64,000 bases of DNA from Candidatus Sulfotelmatobacter sp. (GTDB lineage: Bacteria > Vulcanimicrobiota > Vulcanimicrobiia > Vulcanimicrobiales > Vulcanimicrobiaceae): NCBI GenBank assembly GCA_035504415.1, contig DATJRY010000017.1, positions 124,001 to 188,000 of the forward strand. The letters run 5' to 3'. A program made the translations under genes and the position numbers. Shown here one piece after another: positions 22,302 through 30,258 of the stretch. The notes under the pieces were generated by a model. It made no database searches. It was not told the origin of the DNA and saw only the letters and a list, made by a program, of their open reading frames with translations. Each line of letters starts with the position of its first letter. The stretch's first letter is position 1.

Positions 22302-23011
22302 GGTAAGTAGTACATCGGGTTGGGCAGCTTGTAGGCGCGCTCCGCGTGGCCACCTTTCAAGTCGCTCCACTGGTCGCCGACCGTCTCGAGAATATGGTAT
22401 CCGGCGCGTTCGATCGCGGCGCGCGTTCCGCTCTTGAACGGGACGACGGATTTGTCGTGATCGGCAACGGGACGCATGTAGAGCGCGGTGAACGCGTAGC
22501 CATCCGCCCGTAGGTTCGCCGCCGTCAACGACTTCTGCGGCGTTCGCCGGCCGGTGATGAAGAAGACCGTGACGCCCGCGCGGTGCGCGGCGCGCGTGAG
22601 CGCGAGCGTGGCGGGGATCGCCGGGAACCCGCGACGAGCCGCCGCGTTCCAGGAGGCGGCGTCGTACCCGAAGTCGTGTTCGGCCTCGTAACCGAAGGTG
22701 GACAGCGCGGTGTCGTCGATGTCCAGCACGATCGCCGGGTGGGTGACGTGCGCGGCGACGCGGCGTCGCAGGTAACCCGCGGCGTCGTGTTCGATCGTCG
22801 CCGTCTCGGCGGCGTAGGCACCGTTCGTGTAGTAGGTCTTGATCTCGGCCTTCAGCCGGCCGAGGTTCTCGAGCTGCGAGGATGCGAGCGGCGCGACGCA
22901 TGTCGAAACCGGGCACGACGGTGGAACCGGAATCGTCGCTTGGGCGCGGGCCGCGGTCGACGACGCCGCGATCAGGACGAGCGCGGCAAGCCCGCGCGCG
23001 AAACCCCGCAC
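22298..23011 (-). CDS. Secreted HAD-superfamily acid phosphatase (class IIIB type)
   Basis: The 237-residue protein has a Sec signal peptide (MRGFARGLAALVLIAASSTAARA) and the HAD nucleophile motif AIVLDIDDTALS (both Asp residues), followed by TVFFITGRRT (motif II) and a DQWSDLKGG late acidic motif. It matches the acid phosphatase subfamily IIIB (class B/plant vegetative-storage-like and lipoprotein e(P4) relatives). It would dephosphorylate nucleotides or other phosphoesters in the periplasm or outside the cell. It is encoded directly after the garR-like gene (1 bp gap) and overlaps the RNase T2 start by 4 bp. It therefore sits in one transcript with both, although garR belongs to a different pathway. 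Confidence 0.88.
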   Translation of the reverse strand: MRGFARGLAALVLIAASSTAARAQATIPVPPSCPVSTCVAPLASSQLENLGRLKAEIKTYYTNGAYAAETATIEHDAAGYLRRRVAAHVTHPAIVLDIDDTALSTFGYEAEHDFGYDAASWNAAARRGFPAIPATLALTRAAHRAGVTVFFITGRRTPQKSLTAANLRADGYAFTALYMRPVADHDKSVVPFKSGTRAAIERAGYHILETVGDQWSDLKGGHAERAYKLPNPMYYLP

Positions 23012-23884
23012 CTAGGCCTCGTAGAGGGTGCGCAGCGCGCTGTGATCGAGCTCGCCGTCGCCGCGCGCGATGAGTTGGTCGAAGCGCTCGCGCACGAGCT
23101 TGGCGGCGACCAGGTCGAGCCCGTTCGCGTCGCCGGCTCCGGCCGCGATGTTCATGTCCTTGCGGTGCAGCTTCGACTTGAAGCCGGGGTTGAAGGCGCG
23201 GTCGATCATGCGCTGACCGTGCACCTCGAGGATCTTGCTCTGCGCGAAGCCGCCGAGCAGGGCGGCGCGCACCTTGACGGGATCGACGCCCGCCGCGGCG
23301 GCCAGCGCCAGCGCCTCGGCGACGGCCTCGATGGTCACGCCGACGACGATCTGGTTACAGGCCTTGGTCACTTGACCGGCACCGAGCGCGCCGACGTGCA
23401 CGACGTTCTTGCCGAGCACCGCGAAGATCGGCTCGGCACGCGCGAACGCCTGGTCGCTGCCGCCGACCATGATCGAGAGCGTGCCCTCGATCGCGCCCTT
23501 CTCACCGCCGCTGACCGGCGCGTCGAGCGCATCGACGCCGCGTTGCGCGAGCGCCGCGGCGACGCGCGTCGTCGTCGCCGGTGCGATGGTGCTCATGTCG
23601 ATCCACAGCGCACCGCGTTTGGCGCCGGCGAGCAGGCCCGACTCGCCCAGCGCGACGGCCTCGACGTCGGGCGAGTCGGGCAGCATCGTGATGAGGACGT
23701 CGCTGCGCGCGGCGACATCCTGCGGCGAGCTGCCGCCCTGCGCGCCGGCCGCGACCAGCTCGTCGAGCGGACCGCTCGAGCGGTTGAGCGCGATCAGCGG
23801 GTAGCCCGCGGCGAGGAGATTCTTCGCCATCGGCTTGCCCATGATGCCCAGGCCGATGAAACCGATGGTCGGTCGATCCGTCAT
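23012..23884 (-). CDS. garR: 2-hydroxy-3-oxopropionate (tartronate semialdehyde) reductase family protein
   Basis: The 290-residue protein is a beta-hydroxyacid dehydrogenase: the N-terminal Rossmann motif IGFIGLGIMGKPMAKNL (about 7-23), the substrate motif DAPVSGGEKGAIEGTLSIMVGG, and the catalytic lysine in GAGQVTKACNQIVV. This family includes tartronate-semialdehyde reductase and 3-hydroxyisobutyrate dehydrogenase. It is divergent from a GntR regulator and glcDEF, and shares their operator. I therefore favour the glycolate/glyoxylate-to-glycerate route: glycolate to glyoxylate by GlcDEF, condensation elsewhere, then reduction here. No clear ribosome site precedes the ATG, and an upstream frame ends overlapping it. 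Confidence 0.85.
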   Translation of the reverse strand: MTDRPTIGFIGLGIMGKPMAKNLLAAGYPLIALNRSSGPLDELVAAGAQGGSSPQDVAARSDVLITMLPDSPDVEAVALGESGLLAGAKRGALWIDMSTIAPATTTRVAAALAQRGVDALDAPVSGGEKGAIEGTLSIMVGGSDQAFARAEPIFAVLGKNVVHVGALGAGQVTKACNQIVVGVTIEAVAEALALAAAAGVDPVKVRAALLGGFAQSKILEVHGQRMIDRAFNPGFKSKLHRKDMNIAAGAGDANGLDLVAAKLVRERFDQLIARGDGELDHSALRTLYEA

Positions 23885-24091
23885 GCGGCGCGGCTTCGAA
23901 TCGAACCCGCGCGCGGCCTCGTGGACAGGCGAGCGACGCGACCGGGCCGCCGCGGGCAGCGGTCCGGAGACCGCCAGTCCGTTGGGCGGAACGGGGACGC
24001 GATCACGAACGCGGCCGGGCCGGGGCCTTGCGTCGCGCCGAGCTCCAACCCGCGCTGCCTAGGGACCCGCTTCCCGGCGAACGTCCGTCCC
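23885..24091 (-). other. Long untranslated leader of garR (no gene seen)
   Basis: The region between garR and the operator cluster is more than 200 bp. If the minus-strand promoter at 24127-24156 is used, most of it is 5' leader. A GC-rich open frame on the minus strand runs through it and ends in an ATGA overlap with the garR start, but its composition looks random. I see no riboswitch or terminator-like structure with a T-tract. Confidence 0.4.
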
Positions 24092-24106
24092 GGGATACGG
24101 CATCCC
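24092..24106. promoter_or_regulatory. Operator copy 1 (GGGATACGGCATCCC)
   Basis: The 15-bp inverted repeat GGGAT-ACGGC-ATCCC is repeated exactly 68 bp away at 24160-24174. This copy would lie just downstream of the predicted garR transcription start. It is probably bound by the GntR regulator encoded at 24214, though that link is inferred. Confidence 0.7.
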
Positions 24107-24118
24107 AAAACTCGCCTG

Positions 24119-24134
24119 TGTACGCCAGCGTACA
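24119..24134. promoter_or_regulatory. Palindrome TGTACGC-CA-GCGTACA over the garR -10
   Basis: A perfect 7-bp inverted repeat with a 2-bp centre overlaps the predicted minus-strand -10 box (24127-24132). It could be a second regulator's site or a spacing element between the two GGGATACGGCATCCC copies. Confidence 0.55.
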
Positions 24135-24156
24135 GCGGCCGATCCGAGCCTGTCAA
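24127..24156 (-). promoter_or_regulatory. Predicted garR promoter (TTGACA-N18-TACGCT)
   Basis: On the minus strand, a perfect -35 TTGACA (24151-24156) is followed after 18 bp by TACGCT (24127-24132), a TANNNT-type -10. The -35 overlaps the outer edge of the 27-bp palindrome at 24154-24180, so a bound repressor would block it. Confidence 0.6.
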
Positions 24157-24180
24157 TATGGGATACGGCATCCCGTATTG
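24154..24180. promoter_or_regulatory. 27-bp near-perfect operator between garR and the glc regulator
   Basis: Two 11-bp arms (24154-24164 and 24170-24180) are inverted copies with a single mismatch around the centre ACGGC. The core is the second GGGATACGGCATCCC copy (24160-24174), and it also contains ATACGG-N4-CCGTAT (24163-24178). The ends run into TTGAC -35 boxes on both strands, making the site symmetric for both promoters. Binding by the adjacent FCD-type GntR protein is inferred. Confidence 0.75.
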
Positions 24181-24207
24181 ACGGGTGGAGCGGTCGTGCG
24201 CTAGGGT
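24178..24207 (+). promoter_or_regulatory. Predicted promoter of the GntR-glcDEF operon (probably leaderless)
   Basis: TTGACG (24178-24183), an 18-bp spacer and TAGGGT (24202-24207) form a promoter whose start point would fall at or next to the ATG at 24214. No ribosome-binding sequence is visible before that ATG, which fits a leaderless mRNA. The -35 is inside the operator's right edge, which suggests autorepression. Confidence 0.55.
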
Positions 24208-24213
24208 ACCCGC

Positions 24214-24903
24214 ATGGATGGCAGGACGCTCCAGCCCTTGCGCCGCGAGCAGCCGCTGCGGGATCGGATCCACGACCGGCTGCGGACGGCCATCCTTTCG
24301 GGCGAGTTGGCGCCCGGGACGCCGGTCATCGAGGCCGAGCTGGCGGCCCGCCTGGGCGCCAGCCGAACCCCGGTTCGCGAGGCGTTGCGACGGCTGGAGG
24401 CCGCCGGGCTGCTCGAGCCCCGCGGTCAGCGCGGCAGCGTGGTGCGGGTCCTGGCGGCCTCGGAGATCGAGGCCCTGTTCGAGATCCGCGAGGCGCTCGA
24501 GTCACTGGCCGCGCGCCGTGCGGCGCGAGCCGCCAACAACGCGGTCCTGCGGCGCGTCGAGCGCCATCTGGCCGGGATGCGCGCCGCGATCGACGATCCC
24601 AACGAGATGGAACGGCACGACACCGACTTCCACGACGCGATCGTCGCCGCCGGCGGCAGCGAGCGGCTCAAACGCATGCTCAGCGACATTCGCGAGGAGC
24701 TGATCGTCCATCGCTTTCTCTCGCTCTCCGACCCGCTGCGGCGGCGGGCGACGCTGCGCGAGCACGAGGCGATCGTCGTCGCGCTGCGCGCCGGCGACGA
24801 GGCGGCGGCGGCGGCGCGCTCGGCCGAGCACGTCGCGGCCGTGCGCGAGACGCTGCTGCAGCGTGCAGCCTTGGGCGCCGCGAGCGCGCGCGTGCGCGCA
24901 TGA
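24214..24903 (+). CDS. GntR-family (FCD domain) regulator of the glycolate cluster
   Basis: The 229-residue protein has an N-terminal winged helix (residues about 14-75; IHDRLRTAILSGELAPGTPV, ARLGASRTPVREALRRLEAAG) typical of GntR, and an all-helical FCD effector domain. The FCD metal/ligand residues are visible: D and H in DTDFHDAIVAAGG and later H in LREHEAIVVALRAGD and SAEHV. FadR/GlcC/PdhR-type proteins respond to small carboxylates, so glycolate or glyoxylate is a reasonable ligand. It is the first gene of an operon with glcD (ATGA overlap) and is divergent from garR. The lack of a ribosome site and a TANNNT box 6 bp before the ATG suggest leaderless translation. Confidence 0.9.
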   Translation: MDGRTLQPLRREQPLRDRIHDRLRTAILSGELAPGTPVIEAELAARLGASRTPVREALRRLEAAGLLEPRGQRGSVVRVLAASEIEALFEIREALESLAARRAARAANNAVLRRVERHLAGMRAAIDDPNEMERHDTDFHDAIVAAGGSERLKRMLSDIREELIVHRFLSLSDPLRRRATLREHEAIVVALRAGDEAAAAARSAEHVAAVRETLLQRAALGAASARVRA

Positions 24904-26372
24904 GCGCGACGCTCGGACCCACGACCCTGTACGAGCGGTTCGCCGCGATCGTCGGGCCGCGCAACGCCATCGTCGCGCCGACCGAGCTGCGCACCTACGA
25001 GTGCGACGGGCTGCTCGGCTATCGCGTGCGGCCCGAGATCGTCGTGCTGCCCGGCTCGACCGAGGAGGTCGTCGCCTGCGTGCGGCTGGCGCGCGCGCTC
25101 GACATGCCGATCGTGCCGCGCGGCGCCGGGACCGGTCTCTCCGGCGGCGCGCTGCCCAGCGAAGGCTGCGTCGTCATCGGGCTCTCGCGGATGAAGAAGA
25201 TCCTCGAGGTCGACCTCGATGAACGCATCGCGCGCGTGCAGCCCGGCGTCATCAACCTGGACATCAGCCGCGCGCTGGCGCCGCTGGGGTATTACTACGC
25301 GCCCGATCCCAGCTCGCAGAGCGTCTGCACGATCGGCGGCAACGTCGCCGAGAACTCGGGCGGCGCGCACTGCCTCAAGTACGGCTTCACCGTCAATCAC
25401 GTGCTGGGGTTGACGCTGGTGACCGGCGCCGGTGAGGTCGTGCAGATCGGCTCGGCCGACGGCGCACCCGATCCGCTCGGCTACGATCTGTGCGGCGTCG
25501 TGGTCGGCAGCGAGGGGATGACGGGAATCGTCACGGAGGTGCTGGTGCGCGTGCTGCGCACGCCCGAACGCACGCGCACGCTGTTCGCGACCTTTCCTTC
25601 CACCGACGAGGGCGGCGATGCCGTCTCGCGCATCATCGGCGCCGGCATCATCCCGGCCGCGATCGAGATGTGCGACCAGCTGGCCATCGAAGCGATCGTG
25701 CTGGCGACCGGGGTCGACTGGCCGCTCGACGTCGGCGCGCTCGTGCTGATGGACGTCGACGGGCCCGCCGCCGAGGTCGAGGAGACCGCGGCGCGTGCGC
25801 AGGAGCACCTGCGCGCGGCCGGCGCGATCGAGATCCGCACGCCCAAGGACGAGCACGAGCGCGCGCTGGCGTGGAAGGGCCGCAAGGCGGCCTTCGCCGC
25901 GATGGGCCGCATCTCGCCGAACTACTACGTCCAGGACGGCGTCATCCCGCGGCGGGCGATCGCGCCCGTGCTGCGCGAGATCGCCGCGCTCGGCGCGCAG
26001 CAAGGCCTGCGCGTCGCCAACGTCTTCCACGCCGGCGACGGCAACCTGCACCCGCTGGTGCTCTACGACGGACGCGTCGCGGGCGAGGAGCAGAAGGCCG
26101 AGCACGTCGGCGGCGAGATCTTGCGCGTCTGCTTGCGCTACGGCGGCTCGGTGACCGGCGAGCACGGCGTCGGACACGACAAGGCGTGCTACCTCGGCGA
26201 ACAGTTCTCGAACGACGATCTGGACGCGATGATGGCGATTCGGACCGCCTTCGACGCCGAGCGGCGCTTCAACCCGGAGAAAGTCTTTCCGACGCCGCGG
26301 CTGTGCGGCGATCGTCCCGGCACCTACGTCCCGCACGCGGTCGAGCTGGGCGGCGAGGCGGGACGCGGATGA
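24900..26372 (+). CDS. glcD: Glycolate oxidase subunit GlcD (FAD-binding)
   Basis: This is the main FAD subunit of glycolate oxidase, which oxidises glycolate (or D-lactate) to the 2-oxoacid and passes electrons to the membrane. The 490-residue protein has the PCMH-type FAD domain: VVLPGSTEEVVACVRLA, PRGAGTGLSGGALP, CTIGGNVAENSGGAHCLKYG, VGSEGMTGIVTEV. The C-terminal cap domain ends with HAGDGNLHPLVLYD (active-site His) and GEHGVGHDK. Length and motifs match GlcD more closely than single-chain D-lactate dehydrogenase. ATG overlaps the regulator's stop (ATGA), and the following glcE start overlaps its own stop, so the operon is tightly coupled. Confidence 0.95.
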   Translation: MSATLGPTTLYERFAAIVGPRNAIVAPTELRTYECDGLLGYRVRPEIVVLPGSTEEVVACVRLARALDMPIVPRGAGTGLSGGALPSEGCVVIGLSRMKKILEVDLDERIARVQPGVINLDISRALAPLGYYYAPDPSSQSVCTIGGNVAENSGGAHCLKYGFTVNHVLGLTLVTGAGEVVQIGSADGAPDPLGYDLCGVVVGSEGMTGIVTEVLVRVLRTPERTRTLFATFPSTDEGGDAVSRIIGAGIIPAAIEMCDQLAIEAIVLATGVDWPLDVGALVLMDVDGPAAEVEETAARAQEHLRAAGAIEIRTPKDEHERALAWKGRKAAFAAMGRISPNYYVQDGVIPRRAIAPVLREIAALGAQQGLRVANVFHAGDGNLHPLVLYDGRVAGEEQKAEHVGGEILRVCLRYGGSVTGEHGVGHDKACYLGEQFSNDDLDAMMAIRTAFDAERRFNPEKVFPTPRLCGDRPGTYVPHAVELGGEAGRG

Positions 26373-27463
26373 CCGACGCGCAGATCGCGATCGCGGGCGT
26401 CGTTCCACGCCGTGTCGTCACGCCGCGCGACGTCGACGAGCTGCGCGCGCTGCTCGTCGAGCTGAACGCGGCGCGGGCCGCGTTCGCGTTCGTCGGCGGC
26501 GGCACCGAGCTCGAGCTGGGCAACGCCCCGCGCGCGCTCGACACCGTCGTGCGCACCAACGCGCTGCGGCGGGTGGTCGACTACGCGCCCGAAGACCAGA
26601 CCATCACGGTCGAGGCCGGTATCACGTTCGCCGAGCTCGACGCCGTGCTGGCGGAACACGGGCAGATGCTGCCGCTCGACGTGCTCGACCGAACGCGCGC
26701 GACCGTCGGCGGTGCGCTCGCCACCAACGCCTACGGCGCGCGCCGGCAGCGCTACGGCACCGCCAAAGACTTGATCGTCGGCGTGCGCGTGGTGCGTCCC
26801 GACGGGACGCCGGCGCGCGGTGGCGGCAAGGTCGTCAAGAACGTCGCCGGCTTCGATCTCCCCAAATTGGCCGTCGGTTCGCTCGGCACGCTGTTCGGCA
26901 TCGTCGAGGCGACGCTGCGCGTCTATCCGGTCCCCGCCGCGCGCACGACGTTGACCTACGCGCTGCCGGCGCGCGAGACGATCGCGGCGGCGTCGCGCGC
27001 GTTCACCGCCCAGCGCTTGGAGCCCGAGACGTTCGTCGTTCACGACGGGCGCACGCTGACGGTCGAGATGGCGGGCACCGCGGCCGGCGTCGCCGAGCAG
27101 TGCGCGGCGGCCGACGCCGCGCTGCGCGCGCTCGGCGCGACGCCGGCCGAGCCGCCCGCGGTCGACGCGCAGCCGCGCGCATGGCGCGCGCGGGCGGTGA
27201 CGCCGCCGAGCCGCACGCCCGCCGGCGAGATCACCTTCCCGCTGCTCGGCGTCGCGCTGCGCGCGAGCGACGAGCCGTTCGACCTGGCCGCGATGCGCCG
27301 CGCGGCGAGCGCCGTCGTCGTCCACGCGCTGCCGCCGTCCGCGCGCGCGCAGGTCGACGTGTGGGGACCGCCGCCGCCGTCGTTCCCGCTCATGCAAGCC
27401 CTCAAGGCGAACTTCGATCCGCGCGGCCTGTGCAACCCCGGCCGCTTCGTGGGAGGGCTCTGA
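26369..27463 (+). CDS. glcE: Glycolate oxidase subunit GlcE (FAD-binding)
   Basis: The second FAD-binding subunit of glycolate oxidase has 364 residues. It shows a shortened PCMH FAD domain: AFVGGGTELELGNAP, EDQTITVEAGITFAELDAVL, DRTRATVGGALATNAYGARR, GGGKVVKNVAGFDLPKL and GSLGTLFGIVEATL. It lacks the long cap domain of GlcD, as GlcE does. The conserved end FDPRGLCNPGRFVGGL is typical. ATG 26369 overlaps the glcD stop (ATGA), and the next gene starts 1 bp after its stop. It acts with GlcD and GlcF in one complex. Confidence 0.95.
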   Translation: MTDAQIAIAGVVPRRVVTPRDVDELRALLVELNAARAAFAFVGGGTELELGNAPRALDTVVRTNALRRVVDYAPEDQTITVEAGITFAELDAVLAEHGQMLPLDVLDRTRATVGGALATNAYGARRQRYGTAKDLIVGVRVVRPDGTPARGGGKVVKNVAGFDLPKLAVGSLGTLFGIVEATLRVYPVPAARTTLTYALPARETIAAASRAFTAQRLEPETFVVHDGRTLTVEMAGTAAGVAEQCAAADAALRALGATPAEPPAVDAQPRAWRARAVTPPSRTPAGEITFPLLGVALRASDEPFDLAAMRRAASAVVVHALPPSARAQVDVWGPPPPSFPLMQALKANFDPRGLCNPGRFVGGL

Positions 27464-27464
27464 G

Positions 27465-28745
27465 GTGAGCGCGCGCGCCTACGCCGACCTGATCGCCGAC
27501 TGCGTGCACTGCGGCTTCTGTCTGCCCGCCTGTCCGACGTACAACGCGTGGGGTGAGGAGATGGACTCGCCGCGCGGGCGCATCGACCTGATGCGCGGCG
27601 TCGAGGACGGTACGATCGCGCTCGACGCGCTGGTCGGCGAGCACATCGACAAGTGCCTCGGCTGCATGGCGTGCGTGACGGCGTGTCCGTCGGGCGTCCG
27701 CTACGATCTGCTGATCGAAACGGCGCGCGCGAAGGTCGAGGAGCAGGTGCCGCGCTCGCCGGGCGATCGCGCGTTCCGCTCGTTCGTGTTCGCGTTGTTC
27801 CCGTACCCCGCGCGCTTGCGCGCGCTGGCGCCGCTGCTCTGGCTGGCGGAAAAGCTCGGCGTGCGCCGGCTCGTCGCCGGCCCGCTGGGGAACGTGCTCC
27901 CGGCGCGATTGCGGCAGCTGGCGACCGTGGCACCGCCGGTGGACCTGGCCGCGACCTTCGCCGCGCTGCCGGAACGCACGCCGGCGCGCGGCGCGCAGCG
28001 CGCCAAGGTCGCGCTGGTCGCCGGCTGCGTGCAGCGCACGTTCTTCCCGGGCGTCAACGCCGCGACGGTGCGGGTGCTGGCGGCCGAAGGCTGCGAGGTC
28101 GTCGTGCCGCGCGGGCAGGGCTGCTGCGGCGCGCTCTCGCTGCACAGCGGCCGCCTCGAGGAGGCCAAGGCGTTCGCGCGCGCGCTGATCGTGCGCTTCG
28201 AGCGCGAACCGGTCGACGCGATCCTGGTCAACGCCGCCGGCTGCGGCTCCTCGCTCAAAGAGTACGGCGACCTGCTCGCGGACGAGCCGGCGTGGGCCGC
28301 GCGCGCGGCGGCGTTCGCCGCTCGGGTGCGCGACGTCAACGAGTGGTTGGCCACGCTCGAGCCGCGCGCCCCGCGCAGCCCGCTTCCGCTCCGCGTCGCG
28401 TATCACGACGCGTGCCACCTCGCCCACGCGCAGCGCGTGCGCGAGCAGCCCCGCGCGCTGCTGCGTTCGATCCCGGCGCTCGAGCTGGTCGAGATCGCCG
28501 AGGGCGATCAGTGCTGCGGTAGCGCCGGTACCTACAACCTGTTCGAGCCGGCCGCGGCGCGTGAGATCGGGTTGCGCAAAGTCGACAACGTGCAGCGCTG
28601 CGCGCCGGACCTGTTGGCGAGCGCCAACCCGGGTTGCACGCTGCAGATCGGCTCGCTGCTGGCGGAGCGCGGCGCGCACCTGCCGGCCGCGCATCCCCTC
28701 GAGATCCTCGACGCCGCGATCAACGGAACGCCGCTGCCGCGCTGA
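27465..28745 (+). CDS. glcF: Glycolate oxidase iron-sulfur subunit GlcF
   Basis: This is the electron-transfer subunit that links GlcDE to the quinone pool. Two 4Fe-4S motifs lie near the N-terminus (CVHCGFCLPACP at about 13-24 and CLGCMACVTACP at about 64-75). Two CCG-type cysteine-rich domains follow (GQGCCGALSLHSG and GDQCCGSAGTYN), with YHDACHLAHAQ between them. The length of 426 residues is normal. The start is GTG 27465, just after the glcE stop, with GGGAGGG upstream inside glcE. It completes the regulator-glcD-glcE-glcF operon; the hairpin at 28746-28770 probably ends it. Confidence 0.95.
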   Translation: MSARAYADLIADCVHCGFCLPACPTYNAWGEEMDSPRGRIDLMRGVEDGTIALDALVGEHIDKCLGCMACVTACPSGVRYDLLIETARAKVEEQVPRSPGDRAFRSFVFALFPYPARLRALAPLLWLAEKLGVRRLVAGPLGNVLPARLRQLATVAPPVDLAATFAALPERTPARGAQRAKVALVAGCVQRTFFPGVNAATVRVLAAEGCEVVVPRGQGCCGALSLHSGRLEEAKAFARALIVRFEREPVDAILVNAAGCGSSLKEYGDLLADEPAWAARAAAFAARVRDVNEWLATLEPRAPRSPLPLRVAYHDACHLAHAQRVREQPRALLRSIPALELVEIAEGDQCCGSAGTYNLFEPAAAREIGLRKVDNVQRCAPDLLASANPGCTLQIGSLLAERGAHLPAAHPLEILDAAINGTPLPR

Positions 28746-28770
28746 GTGAGGCCGGCCGCGGCCGGCTCAC
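28746..28770. terminator. Bidirectional GC hairpin between glcF and the FecR gene
   Basis: GTGA (28746-28749) and GCCGG (28751-28755) pair with CCGGC (28762-28766) and TCAC (28767-28770), with one bulged G and a CCGCGG loop. It lies between two convergent stops. There is no T-tract, so it is a probable rather than certain terminator. Confidence 0.45.
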
Positions 28771-30242
28771 CGCTGCGGCGGGCGCCCATTGACGAAGGGG
28801 TTCGGTGCCGCGCGCGGCTGCGGTGAGGAGCCGCCGGCGGTCTTCTTCTTGCCGCTCACGCCGATCGAGCTCGTGTAGATGTCGACGTTGACGGTCGCGC
28901 TCTGACTGTTCGCGCCGGTGACGTGTACGGTGCAGGCGACGCTCGGCGCCGGCGAGACCGTCGGCGCCGCCTGCGCGGTGACCGTGATCGTCGTCGCCGC
29001 GGAGTTTGGCGCGATGTTGACGTTGCCGGGCGAGACGGTCGCCGCCGCGCCGTCGCCGCCGCAGCTCGGCTGTCCGATCGTGATGGTGCCGCTCGGACCG
29101 GTCTGCTGCACGGTGAACGTCGCCGAGCCCGGGACCTGCGTGATCTGGACGGTCGTCGGCGAGACGGTCAGCGCGCTGAAGCCCGGCGGGATCGTCGGCG
29201 TCGGCGATGCGGTCGGCGTCGGCGAGGTGACCGGGACGCCCGACGGGATCGGCGTCGGCGAGGGGCTGGCGGTCGGGACCGGCGTGGCGGTCGGCGTCGC
29301 CGTGATCGCCGGCGTCGGTGAGGCGGTCGGCGTCGCGGTGATCACCGGCGTCGGCGAGGCGGTCGGCGTCGGCGTGGCGACCGGCGTGGGCGTGGGCGTC
29401 GGCGTGCCGCGCGTCGCGTCGGCGACGATCAGCCCGGCCAGCGCGGCGCCGGCGGCGCCCAGCGCGAGCGTGGAACCGGCGATCCCGCCGGCACCCGCCC
29501 CGGCCCCGGCCCCGGCACCGGCTCCGGCGCCTGCACCGCCACCGCCGCCCGCGCCCGAACCGGACCCGGTCGGGTCGGACGGTGTCGAACCGGCCGGCGG
29601 GTTGAGGTTGCCGAACTGGTTGAAGGCCGGGTTGTTGATCAGGTTCGCGTTGGTCACTTGGAAGGTCGCGTTGAGGATCGAGTTGCCCAGAATCGTCGCG
29701 CCTTGACCGGTGACCAGGGTGAACGTCTTGGTTCCGATCTGCACGACGACGTCGCCCGGCTGACAGACGACGCATACGATCTGCGTGCCCTGCGGGCCGC
29801 TCGCGATGAAGCCTTCCGTCCCGCGTACCGCGATCTGCGAGGTCGGGGTGGTGAACGTGTAGTTCGACTGTCCGCCTTGCGGGTGCACGACCTTGAAGTG
29901 CATCGCGCCCTGCGCCAAGGTGATCTGGTTCTGTCCGGCGCCGACGGCGTTGAACGCGCCGACTTGCACGGTCGTCTTTTCGCCGATGTCGACTTGCGAG
30001 CTGTCGCGCAGCGTCAAGATCGCGGCCGAGTTGGCTTGGGTGACGGCGTACGCGTCGTCCGGCAAATCCTCGCGCGAGAACACCGGATGCAAGGTGTCGG
30101 TGAGCGTCTGCTTGTAGCCGACCGTGCCCTTGACGCGGGTCAGCTCCTTGTCACCGCTCGCTGCCCCCACGGGCGCGACCTGCCCGAACGCCGCAAAGGC
30201 GACGAGCACCGCCAGAAGGGCGGCGCTCACTTGACGAACCAT
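28767..30242 (-). CDS. Exported FecR-domain protein with Gly-Ala and Thr-Pro linkers
   Basis: The 491-residue protein begins with a signal peptide ([20 protein letters not shown]). Residues about 30-170 form a FecR domain ([46 protein letters not shown]). Next comes a Gly/Ser and Ala-Gly stretch (AGAGAGAGAGAG), a possible helix ([20 protein letters not shown]), a Thr-Pro-rich linker, and a C-terminal domain with [16 protein letters not shown] and VACTVHVTG that resembles the two-cysteine domain at 7487. FecR is best known as a signalling domain beside ECF sigma factors, but no partner sigma factor is next to it here; the free-standing exported form may bind peptidoglycan or ligands. The start codon overlaps that of the divergent gene if 30241 is used. 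Confidence 0.85.
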   Translation of the reverse strand: MVRQVSAALLAVLVAFAAFGQVAPVGAASGDKELTRVKGTVGYKQTLTDTLHPVFSREDLPDDAYAVTQANSAAILTLRDSSQVDIGEKTTVQVGAFNAVGAGQNQITLAQGAMHFKVVHPQGGQSNYTFTTPTSQIAVRGTEGFIASGPQGTQIVCVVCQPGDVVVQIGTKTFTLVTGQGATILGNSILNATFQVTNANLINNPAFNQFGNLNPPAGSTPSDPTGSGSGAGGGGGAGAGAGAGAGAGAGAGGIAGSTLALGAAGAALAGLIVADATRGTPTPTPTPVATPTPTASPTPVITATPTASPTPAITATPTATPVPTASPSPTPIPSGVPVTSPTPTASPTPTIPPGFSALTVSPTTVQITQVPGSATFTVQQTGPSGTITIGQPSCGGDGAAATVSPGNVNIAPNSAATTITVTAQAAPTVSPAPSVACTVHVTGANSQSATVNVDIYTSSIGVSGKKKTAGGSSPQPRAAPNPFVNGRPPQR

Positions 30243-30258
30243 GAAGGGAAGCTTCCCG

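Noticed and set aside
23881-24273. 130-codon minus-strand frame ending in an ATGA overlap with garR
   Set aside because: The overlap suggested a leader gene, but the frame crosses the operator and promoters, has no ribosome site after the predicted transcription start and looks random. I kept it only as a note on the garR leader.
28767-30242. FecR-sigma signalling pair with the ECF factor at 46668
   Set aside because: The FecR protein is 16 kb away, has a signal peptide and no cytoplasmic anti-sigma part, while the ECF factor has its own ZAS-type partner.
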